64,000 bases of DNA from NCBI RefSeq assembly GCF_947487605.1, contig NZ_CANKXK010000003.1, positions 186,001 to 250,000 on the forward strand. Reading direction: 5' to 3'. The notes under the pieces are model-generated. The model was not told the origin of the DNA. It ran no database searches and saw only the letters and a list, made by a program, of their open reading frames with translations. The DNA comes from an uncultured Algibacter sp. GTDB lineage: Bacteria; Bacteroidota; Bacteroidia; Flavobacteriales; Flavobacteriaceae. The position numbers were made by a program, and so were the translations under genes. Positions 1 to 5,714 of this stretch are shown in pieces (the stretch's first letter is position 1; each line of letters begins with the position of its first letter).

Positions 1-103
1 AAACACAACCCTTTGCTTTAGTAATAGCAATACTATCTGGATGTAATTTATGCTGTGTTAATGGATGCCAAAGGTGGTTTTTGTCGCGTTCTTGTAAATT
101 CAT
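1..103 (-). CDS. bioA: Adenosylmethionine-8-amino-7-oxononanoate aminotransferase, N-terminal part
   Basis: The gene runs off the left edge; only the first 34 codons are visible, from the ATG whose complement lies at 101-103. The peptide begins MNLQERDKNHLWHPLTQHK, and an LWHP(L/F)TQ motif is typical of BioA N-termini. BioA is a PLP enzyme that converts 8-amino-7-oxononanoate to 7,8-diaminononanoate with S-adenosylmethionine as amino donor, the step between BioF and BioD. It lies 83 nt downstream of bioD on the same strand, with a hairpin repeat between them. The biotin context makes the call fairly secure although the catalytic part is outside the window. Confidence 0.8.
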   Translation of the reverse strand, partial: MNLQERDKNHLWHPLTQHKLHPDSIAITKAKGCV

Positions 104-111
104 ATTTTGTT

Positions 112-186
112 ATTCCTGAAAAGGCAGGAATCTATTTTTTAATTTTTTCGTTGTATTGCTGATTCCTGCTTTCGCAGGCACGACAG
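112..186. repeat. Paired hairpin repeat between bioD and bioA
   Basis: Two inverted repeats face each other in the short bioD-bioA spacer. The first has 7-bp arms ATTCCTG/CAGGAAT (112-118 and 125-131). The second has 5-bp arms CCTGC/GCAGG (165-169 and 174-178) and is followed by CACGACAG, abutting the bioD stop codon. The second unit resembles the GATTCCTGC...GCAGGAATGACA type of dispersed repeat found in many bacterial genomes. It may also form RNA hairpins that reduce readthrough from bioD to bioA. No poly-T run follows either hairpin in a clean terminator arrangement. Confidence 0.6.
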
Positions 187-795
187 TTACAAGTTATTCT
201 TAAACAAATCAGCATACTCTTTTACTACATTTTTATCAAAATACGGTTCTTCATCAATCCTTCCAATTATTGGAACTTGAGTCATTTTTTTGATGATAGC
301 TTCAGTAGTTGGGTGTTTGTTTCCACTATAAATTATAGACACATCAAAACCTTTATTCTTTAACGCCTGAATGGTTAATAATGTGTGATTTATACTTCCT
401 AAATAATGTCTTGAAACCACTATAACTTTATAATGGGGTTGTATTAAATCGAAAACAGTGTTTTTATCATTTAATGGTACCAACAAACCTCCTGCCCCCT
501 CAATAACTAAATGATTATTTGTTTTTGGAGTTTTAATTTTTTTAATATCAATTTGAATACCATCAATATCAGCAGCCGCATGCGGACTCATAGGTGTTTT
601 TAATGCATACGCATTTGAGTGAAATTTTGATTTGGTATTTGAAACTAATCGTTCCACTTTTTTAGTGTCGCAGTTATCCAATTCCCCAGCTTGAACGGGT
701 TTCCAATAATCAGCTTCCAAGGCTTCGGTTATAATTGCTGAAGCTACTGTTTTACCTACATCGGTTGAAATTCCTGTGATGAAATATGTGCTCAT
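187..795 (-). CDS. bioD: ATP-dependent dethiobiotin synthetase BioD
   Basis: BioD makes dethiobiotin from 7,8-diaminononanoate, CO2 and ATP, the penultimate step of biotin synthesis in the cytoplasm. The P-loop GISTDVGKT is at residues 8-16, the ADYWKPVQAG segment typical of the family follows near residue 30, and EGAGGLLVPL near residue 100 matches the family's substrate/ATP-binding loop. At 202 aa it is close to the usual size. The start overlaps the end of the DUF2007 gene by 4 nt, so the two are probably translationally coupled. It lies in the order bioF, DUF2007, bioD, bioA on the minus strand. Confidence 0.95.
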   Translation of the reverse strand: MSTYFITGISTDVGKTVASAIITEALEADYWKPVQAGELDNCDTKKVERLVSNTKSKFHSNAYALKTPMSPHAAADIDGIQIDIKKIKTPKTNNHLVIEGAGGLLVPLNDKNTVFDLIQPHYKVIVVSRHYLGSINHTLLTIQALKNKGFDVSIIYSGNKHPTTEAIIKKMTQVPIIGRIDEEPYFDKNVVKEYADLFKNNL

Positions 796-1217
796 TTTAA
801 ATCAAATTCTGTTTTACAATCTTCACATTTATATTTATGCTTTGTGTAAAAAGGTAGAATATTAACAAATAGATTAAGGATAAGTGCAAAAATAAACGCA
901 AAAAAAGATTTACCATCCTTTACAGTAGAATACAGTTGTGTTTTTTCACTATTACAATTTGGGCAATTTATAGTACTTCCATTATCGTCAACAGAATATT
1001 TGTTTATAGATTCTAAAATCTGTTCTGCTTCCTCGGCTTGATTGGATAATACTTTTAATTTCACACCTCCAATGGCATTACTTACCAATGGGTCGGTGTC
1101 TATGGTTAAGTTATCAGACAGAAAAACTTGAATACCATCGGCTTCCAAACGTCCTTTTATTATTTCTGCTTCGGATGAATATTGAAACCTAGCTATGGTT
1201 TTAAAAGTATTATTCAT
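792..1217 (-). CDS. DUF2007 domain protein with membrane hairpin and zinc ribbon
   Basis: A 141-aa protein. Residues 6-75 resemble the DUF2007 'putative signal transducing' domain (FKTIARFQYSSEAEIIKGRLE...GVKLKV). Two CxxC pairs at C85/C88 and C131/C134 could form a zinc ribbon, and they are separated by a hydrophobic stretch at about 104-123 that could enter the membrane. Its function is not known. It sits between bioF and bioD and overlaps bioD by 4 nt. That placement implies co-expression with biotin synthesis but does not prove a role in it; insertion into the operon by chance is an alternative. Confidence 0.75.
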   Translation of the reverse strand: MNNTFKTIARFQYSSEAEIIKGRLEADGIQVFLSDNLTIDTDPLVSNAIGGVKLKVLSNQAEEAEQILESINKYSVDDNGSTINCPNCNSEKTQLYSTVKDGKSFFAFIFALILNLFVNILPFYTKHKYKCEDCKTEFDLK

Positions 1218-1265
1218 ATAATGATATTTGCTGTTTTATGAAAAATTAAAACAAGTTCAAGGTAG

Positions 1266-2408
1266 CTAAGTTACAAAAGTAGCAAGTAGATTTAAGACTT
1301 TGGTGATTTCTTGAGGGGAATTGTAACTATTCAGACAGAAACGTAATCGTTCTTTACCTTTTGGAACGGTTGGAGATAATATAGGCTTTACATTAAACCC
1401 ATTATCTTGAAGTTTTTCTGAAATAGATTTTACCTTGTTATTACCCGAAATGATACAGCAATGTATTGTTGAATGAGATTCAATAAAAATATCTTGAAGT
1501 TTATTTTTAACAATTTCAGACTTAAAAAGTTGTACGTTTTGATGTAATCTATCTAAGTTTTCGCTTATTATTAATTCATGATAAGCAGTATGAATTGTAG
1601 CTAAACTATGTGGCGGTAATGCTGTAGTATAAATAAAACTGCGCGAAAAATTTACTAAATATTCTTTTAAATTTTTACTACATAAAATTGCTGATCCGTG
1701 GCAACCCATGGCTTTTCCGAAAGTAATAATGCGAGCAAAAATGTCTTTTTCTAACCCTAAATTTTGAATAATACCAACTCCTTGTTCACCAAAAACACCT
1801 AATGCATGTGCTTCATCAACTACTAGAAACGCATTATATGTTTTACATATTTGTGACATTAAGGTTAAATCTGGAGTATCTCCATCCATAGAGAATACGG
1901 ATTCTGTGGCGATGTAGATATTTGTTTCTCGTGAGACCTTTCGACTGCGCTCAAGGTGACACTCTAAGTCTTTTATATTATTATGCTTAAACTTATAGGG
2001 TTTAGCATTACTCATTGTAATACCGTCCCGAATAGAAGCATGTATGTATTCGTCATACAAAATAATATCGCCTCGTTGGGCAACCGATGAAAAGAAACCA
2101 ACATTAGCATCGTAGCCCGAATTAAAAACTAGCGCCGTTTCACTATTATGAAAACTAGCAAGCATAGCTTCTATAATATTATATAATTGATTATTTCCAG
2201 AAAGTAAACGCGATCCCGTCGATCCATTTTGTATAATATTGTGTCCTACTAAATACTCATGAGCGCTATTAAAAATAGTTTCGCTTTTAGAAAATCCCAA
2301 ATAATCATTTGATGAAAAATCTATCAAATTACTTTGTACTCCAAGTTTGCGTAAGGCATTATTAGCTTTGCGCTCTTCTAATTTTTGTTGGAGTTTTTTA
2401 GGAAACAT
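1266..2408 (-). CDS. bioF: 8-amino-7-oxononanoate synthase BioF
   Basis: This PLP-dependent alpha-oxoamine synthase condenses pimeloyl-ACP (or -CoA) with L-alanine, the first committed step of the biotin ring pathway. At 380 aa it has the family's normal length. It has the SSNDYLGF substrate-binding start (32-39), the DEAHALGVFG motif (198-207) and the Schiff-base lysine in TFGKAMGCHG (K232). Residues of about 149-161 (ECHLERSRKVSRE) are encoded by a dispersed DNA repeat inserted in-frame between the KDL helix and the NIYIATES strand, a loop that tolerates length change. It is first in the minus-strand biotin cluster. Confidence 0.95.
   Translation of the reverse strand: MFPKKLQQKLEERKANNALRKLGVQSNLIDFSSNDYLGFSKSETIFNSAHEYLVGHNIIQNGSTGSRLLSGNNQLYNIIEAMLASFHNSETALVFNSGYDANVGFFSSVAQRGDIILYDEYIHASIRDGITMSNAKPYKFKHNNIKDLECHLERSRKVSRETNIYIATESVFSMDGDTPDLTLMSQICKTYNAFLVVDEAHALGVFGEQGVGIIQNLGLEKDIFARIITFGKAMGCHGSAILCSKNLKEYLVNFSRSFIYTTALPPHSLATIHTAYHELIISENLDRLHQNVQLFKSEIVKNKLQDIFIESHSTIHCCIISGNNKVKSISEKLQDNGFNVKPILSPTVPKGKERLRFCLNSYNSPQEITKVLNLLATFVT
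1934..1960 (-). repeat. Dispersed GCGCAGTCGA repeat, copy inside bioF
   Basis: The minus strand carries a 27-nt element with core GAGCGCAGTCGA. It matches the polA copy (63067-63093) at 23 of 27 positions. In bioF it is read as CHLERSRKV. In polA the same element is read in another frame, so the conservation is at DNA rather than protein level. The ends are partly complementary, allowing a small hairpin. Confidence 0.85.
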
Positions 2409-2428
2409 AAGCTCAAAGATACTAAAAA

Positions 2429-2461
2429 AGACCTGTTAGGTTTTTAAAACCTGACAGGTCT
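2429..2461. repeat. Long hairpin between bioF and the DUF2975 operon
   Basis: A near-perfect inverted repeat with 15-nt arms, AGACCTGTTAGGTTT at 2429-2443 against AAACCTGACAGGTCT at 2447-2461; the only imperfect pair is a G-T wobble. It lies in the divergent spacer just upstream of bioF. Elements of the form GACCTGTCAGGTTT...AAACCTGACAGGTC are dispersed in Bacteroidota genomes as far as I recall. Because the adjacent genes diverge from it, it is more likely a mobile or structural repeat than a terminator. Confidence 0.7.
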
Positions 2462-2493
2462 AATACGAATTAAATTAAAATATTTTAATTAAA

Positions 2494-2546
2494 AATTATT
2501 GTTTTTCGATAATTTTATATATTTTTGTTATCGTTAAACAATAATT
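2494..2546 (+). promoter_or_regulatory. Promoter enclosed by a 19-bp-arm palindrome (candidate XRE operator)
   Basis: Arm 1 is AATTATTGTTTTTCGATAA (2494-2512) and arm 2 is TTATCGTTAAACAATAATT (2528-2546); the arms are complementary at 17 of 19 positions. A Bacteroidota-type promoter fits exactly inside: TTG at 2499-2501, 18 nt, TATTTTTG at 2520-2527. Arm 1 therefore covers the -33 element, the -7 element is the loop, and arm 2 covers the expected transcription start, 10 nt before the first ATG. The operon's own XRE regulator is the obvious candidate ligand. Binding itself is inference. Confidence 0.6.
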
Positions 2547-2556
2547 ATTTAGTATA

Positions 2557-3126
2557 ATGACTAAAAACACCCTTTTGAATATAGCAATAATAGTCTGTAA
2601 ATTTATTAGATTCTTCCTCGTAATAGTTTTTATTGGTTTAACGACTTTTTTCATTCATTTGCAAGTAGATCGTAGTTTTTACAAAGGAAAGGAAGTGAGT
2701 TTTAATTTTAAAGATTATAATTATTCTAGTTTGAGAAAATGGAAAGTAAATCCTAAAAGTGCAGATAAAGATGTCTATGTTTTTGGAGACATAAAAACAA
2801 GTTCTCTATACTTAAATTATGTGAAATATGTTGCTATATTGATTGTATTATTTTTACCATTTAAAGCGTTTCAAAAAATAATGACTTCGGTTAAGGAAGT
2901 TAAAACCTTTGAGCAAGATACTATTAAGGCTTTTAGAAAAATTGGAAAATATATTTTCGCTTATTTTTTATTAACTAGTTATCATTCTATGACTTTCAAA
3001 TTTGGTGGTTATAGAGGAACTTCAATTTCTCTTACTCCACTACTTTTTGTTTTATTATCATTTATAATGGCAGAGATTTTTAAAGAAGGTAGGTTGTTGA
3101 AGAAAGAAAACGATTTAACCATATAA
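2557..3126 (+). CDS. DUF2975 family membrane protein (first copy)
   Basis: A 189-aa protein with about four hydrophobic segments (near 10-35, 88-106, 130-147 and 157-172) and a soluble loop at about 38-85. The layout and the RLLKKENDLTI C-terminus fit DUF2975 proteins, which are commonly paired with a small XRE regulator, as in the Bacillus YoaS/YozG pair. It is followed after 2 nt by a second DUF2975 gene and then by the regulator, so the three form one operon. No biochemical role is known for the family. A membrane partner that controls the regulator is a plausible inference only. Confidence 0.75.
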   Translation: MTKNTLLNIAIIVCKFIRFFLVIVFIGLTTFFIHLQVDRSFYKGKEVSFNFKDYNYSSLRKWKVNPKSADKDVYVFGDIKTSSLYLNYVKYVAILIVLFLPFKAFQKIMTSVKEVKTFEQDTIKAFRKIGKYIFAYFLLTSYHSMTFKFGGYRGTSISLTPLLFVLLSFIMAEIFKEGRLLKKENDLTI

Positions 3127-3128
3127 CT

Positions 3129-3608
3129 ATGAAGAAAATTAATTTTTTAAACGGGTTTGTAAAAATACTTATCATTGTTTTTATGATACATTTTGTAACT
3201 TCTATTTATCTAACTTTTTTTGCACCAGATTTCATCAATATTTCAGACGAGTTTCATAAGAATTCTATTTTTGGATATTATACTCAGTTTATGACCTTAA
3301 CTTTTTCTATAATAACGTTTATTGGCTTGATTTTTATACAAAGAGGTTTGGGAATAACTATAAAAAATGGCTTTTTCAATAAAGGAAGTGGACTAAAATT
3401 TAAAACTGCGGGTAAGTTGTTTTTAATTTCAGGTGTTTTAAGTTTAATCTTTGACCTTATGATTGCTTATCAATCAGAAAACATTGTTCTTTTTGGAAAT
3501 TTAGGTCTAAACCTTCTACTTATGATAGTTGGTTTCAGCTTACATATAATTTCAGATATTATTCAGAATGGAAGTTTAATAAAACAAGAAAACGACTTAA
3601 CCATTTAG
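3129..3608 (+). CDS. DUF2975 family membrane protein (second copy)
   Basis: A 159-aa, four-helix hydrophobic protein. The GFFNKGSGLKFKTAGKLFLISG segment is typical of DUF2975. Its C-terminal end, LIKQENDLTI, nearly repeats the LLKKENDLTI end of the preceding gene, so the two are paralogues from an old tandem duplication that have diverged in length and loop sequence. Two nucleotides separate it from the gene before and three from the regulator after, so translational coupling is likely. Function is unknown. Confidence 0.78.
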   Translation: MKKINFLNGFVKILIIVFMIHFVTSIYLTFFAPDFINISDEFHKNSIFGYYTQFMTLTFSIITFIGLIFIQRGLGITIKNGFFNKGSGLKFKTAGKLFLISGVLSLIFDLMIAYQSENIVLFGNLGLNLLLMIVGFSLHIISDIIQNGSLIKQENDLTI

Positions 3609-3611
3609 CCC

Positions 3612-3821
3612 ATGCCAATAATTGTAAACCTAGACATCATGCTTACCAAGCGTAACATGAAAAGCAAAGAATTGGCTGAAATTATTGGTATTACTACTGC
3701 CAATCTTTCAATATTGAAATCTGGAAAAGCTAAGGCTATTCGTTTTTCAACCTTAGAAGCTATTTGCAAAGCTTTAGAGTGTCAACCTGCTGATATTTTA
3801 GAGTATGTTTGTGCTGAGTGA
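3612..3821 (+). CDS. Small XRE/Cro-C1 family transcriptional regulator (YozG-like)
   Basis: This 69-aa protein is essentially one helix-turn-helix domain: LDIMLTKRNMKSKELAEIIGITTANLSILKSGKAKAIRFSTLEAICKALECQPADIL, with recognition helix around ITTANLSILKSG. It matches the compact XRE regulators that accompany DUF2975 proteins. It is the third gene of the operon and lies 3 nt after the second membrane gene. A large palindrome encloses the operon promoter, so autoregulation is likely but inferred. The start ATG gives MPIIVNLDIML; a later ATG in the same reading frame is possible but would remove the first helix. Confidence 0.88.
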   Translation: MPIIVNLDIMLTKRNMKSKELAEIIGITTANLSILKSGKAKAIRFSTLEAICKALECQPADILEYVCAE

Positions 3822-3881
3822 AATTGAAGTATTGAAGAATAAAATCGTATTTTTGATAATATTTAAATTATTTTATTTGTT

Positions 3882-4334
3882 ATGAAAAAATGTATTTTGG
3901 TTTTAGTGTTTGCACTATCGTTTGTTGGTTTTTCCCAAAATAATTATATAGTAAAGACTGAGGATGGTAGACGCGTATTATTAAAAGCCGATTATACTTG
4001 GGAATATATTGATATGCAACCTTTAACTCTAGTAGATAGCGCAAAAGTAAATAGCATTAAACCTTTAAACCCAAATTCTTGCAGCATTTCAAAAGATTTT
4101 GTTGAACCTAAATTAAACGCAAAAATACAATCGCAATTAAAAAAGGGACGTGCCACTATAAATCATGTAAAAAAGAAAGTTGCAAAAGACAACAATTGCA
4201 GTGTAGATCAAGTTATTTTACTATCTGCTAAAGAACAAAAAAGTAGAGATATCTATTACTTTTGTGTAAATGGCACGAAAGCAACTTACAAGCGTGTTGG
4301 TAATTCCATTATAAAGGCGATTGATGTTTTTTAG
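3882..4334 (+). CDS. Secreted DUF3157-like protein of unknown function
   Basis: A 150-aa protein with an N-terminal signal peptide (MKKCILVLVFALSFVGFSQ, cleavage likely before N20). The segment KTEDGRRVLLKADYTWEYID resembles the N-terminal part of DUF3157-type periplasmic proteins. The C-terminal half, about 65-150, is lysine-rich with two cysteine-containing stretches (NNCSVDQV and IYYFCVNGT). No enzyme motif is seen. It stands between the XRE operon and umuC, 60 nt after the former, and probably contains the umuC promoter at its 3' end. I do not recognise a specific function. Confidence 0.65.
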   Translation: MKKCILVLVFALSFVGFSQNNYIVKTEDGRRVLLKADYTWEYIDMQPLTLVDSAKVNSIKPLNPNSCSISKDFVEPKLNAKIQSQLKKGRATINHVKKKVAKDNNCSVDQVILLSAKEQKSRDIYYFCVNGTKATYKRVGNSIIKAIDVF

Positions 4335-4349
4335 GGTTTTGTACCTTTA
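4321..4349 (+). promoter_or_regulatory. Putative umuC promoter
   Basis: TTG at 4321-4323 and TACCTTTA at 4342-4349 are spaced by 18 nt, matching the Bacteroidota TTG-N18-TAnnTTTG pattern except for the last base. The umuC ATG is at 4355, so the transcript would be leaderless or nearly so. The site overlaps the last codons of the preceding gene. No LexA-like palindrome was recognised. Confidence 0.4.
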
Positions 4350-4354
4350 CTTTT

Positions 4355-5611
4355 ATGTATGCCTTAGTAGATTGTAATAATTTTTATGCGTCTTGCGAAC
4401 GTGTTTTTAATCCAAACTTACGCAATAAACCCATTGCCATTTTAAGCAATAATGATGGCTGTGTTATTTCTCGAAGTGATGAAGCTAAGGCTCTAAATCT
4501 TCCTATGGGTGCTCCTATTTTTAAATGGGATGGATTTTGTAAAGCAAATAACATAAAAGTATTGTCTTCAAACTATCCTCTATATGGAGACATGAGTCAT
4601 CGGGTTATGACGATTTTAAAACAATTTACTCCAGACGTTGAAGTATACAGCATAGACGAAGCTTTTCTAGAATTTATAGGCTTTAATGATTCCTATTTAG
4701 ACAATTACGGATACCAAATTAGGCAGCGTATTTTAAAATGGACAGGTATTCCAACTTGTGTAGGTATTGCTCCAACAAAAGCGTTAAGCAAAGTAGCAAA
4801 CAAAATTGCACGTAAATTTCCAAAGGAAACGAAGGGTGTTTATATTATAGATTCTGAAGAAAAGCGTATTAAAGCTCTAAAATGGATTCAACTTGAATCT
4901 GTTTGGGGTATAGGTCGTGGTTTACAAAAACGATTGAAGGCAAAAGGGTGTAAAACAGCTTTTGACTTTACTAATCTTTCCGATGAATGGGTTAGAAAAA
5001 GTTTTTCGATAACCGAATGGAGACTTAAAAAAGATTTAGAAGGGGTTTCTCAAATAAAACTAGATGAAGTAAAAACAAAGCGTGCTATAGCTACTACTAG
5101 AAGTTTTGAATACACATTTTCAGATATTGATAATATTAAAGAACGCATATCAACCTTTGCAACTAGTTGTGCTGAAAAGTTAAGAAAACAAGGATCTAGC
5201 TGTCATGTAATTTATGTGATATTAAGTAGTGACAGACATAAAAAAAATCTAGAACAGCATAGAGCCAGTAAAGCTATTAATTTACCTTTCCCAACAGATT
5301 CTAGTTTAATTATTAGTCAAAAAGCTATTCAAGCAGTAACACATATTTTTAAAAAAGGCATAAAATATAAACGTGCTGGTGTTATCGTAATGGGTTTAGT
5401 ACCAACCAATAATCACCAACTACAAATATTTGAAGCCGAAAACCCAAAACACAAACCATTGATGCATACTATAGATTGTTTAAACTCAAAATATGCTGAT
5501 TATAAAATAAAATTGGGTAGTCAAGACCTAAAACGTACATGGAAAATGCGCCAAGAACGTTTATCTCCAAGATATACTACAAATATCAATGATATTATTG
5601 TGGTTAAATAA
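4355..5611 (+). CDS. umuC: Y-family DNA polymerase, UmuC subunit of Pol V type
   Basis: A full-length 418-aa UmuC. The first metal-binding aspartate is in LVDCNNFYASCERVF (D6), the steric-gate region follows it, and the catalytic pair is YSIDEAF (D101, E102). The VGIAPTKALSKVANK motif and the C-terminal little finger are present. It performs translesion synthesis as part of the SOS response. UmuC normally works with cleaved UmuD, usually encoded just upstream; the gene before it here is a signal-peptide protein with no UmuD features. UmuD must be elsewhere or the polymerase acts alone. Confidence 0.93.
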   Translation: MYALVDCNNFYASCERVFNPNLRNKPIAILSNNDGCVISRSDEAKALNLPMGAPIFKWDGFCKANNIKVLSSNYPLYGDMSHRVMTILKQFTPDVEVYSIDEAFLEFIGFNDSYLDNYGYQIRQRILKWTGIPTCVGIAPTKALSKVANKIARKFPKETKGVYIIDSEEKRIKALKWIQLESVWGIGRGLQKRLKAKGCKTAFDFTNLSDEWVRKSFSITEWRLKKDLEGVSQIKLDEVKTKRAIATTRSFEYTFSDIDNIKERISTFATSCAEKLRKQGSSCHVIYVILSSDRHKKNLEQHRASKAINLPFPTDSSLIISQKAIQAVTHIFKKGIKYKRAGVIVMGLVPTNNHQLQIFEAENPKHKPLMHTIDCLNSKYADYKIKLGSQDLKRTWKMRQERLSPRYTTNINDIIVVK

Positions 5612-5714
5612 TCGACCCTTTATATAAAACTAATCTTTGGTGATAAGTGCTAAAGATCTGTTTAAAAAACGCCTCTCTAAAAAATTACATCTTTGTAACC
5701 TTTAGGAGATATCG

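Noticed and set aside
3882-4334. Possible UmuD upstream of umuC
   Set aside because: The protein has a signal peptide and lacks the Ala-Gly cleavage site and the Ser-Lys dyad region of UmuD.
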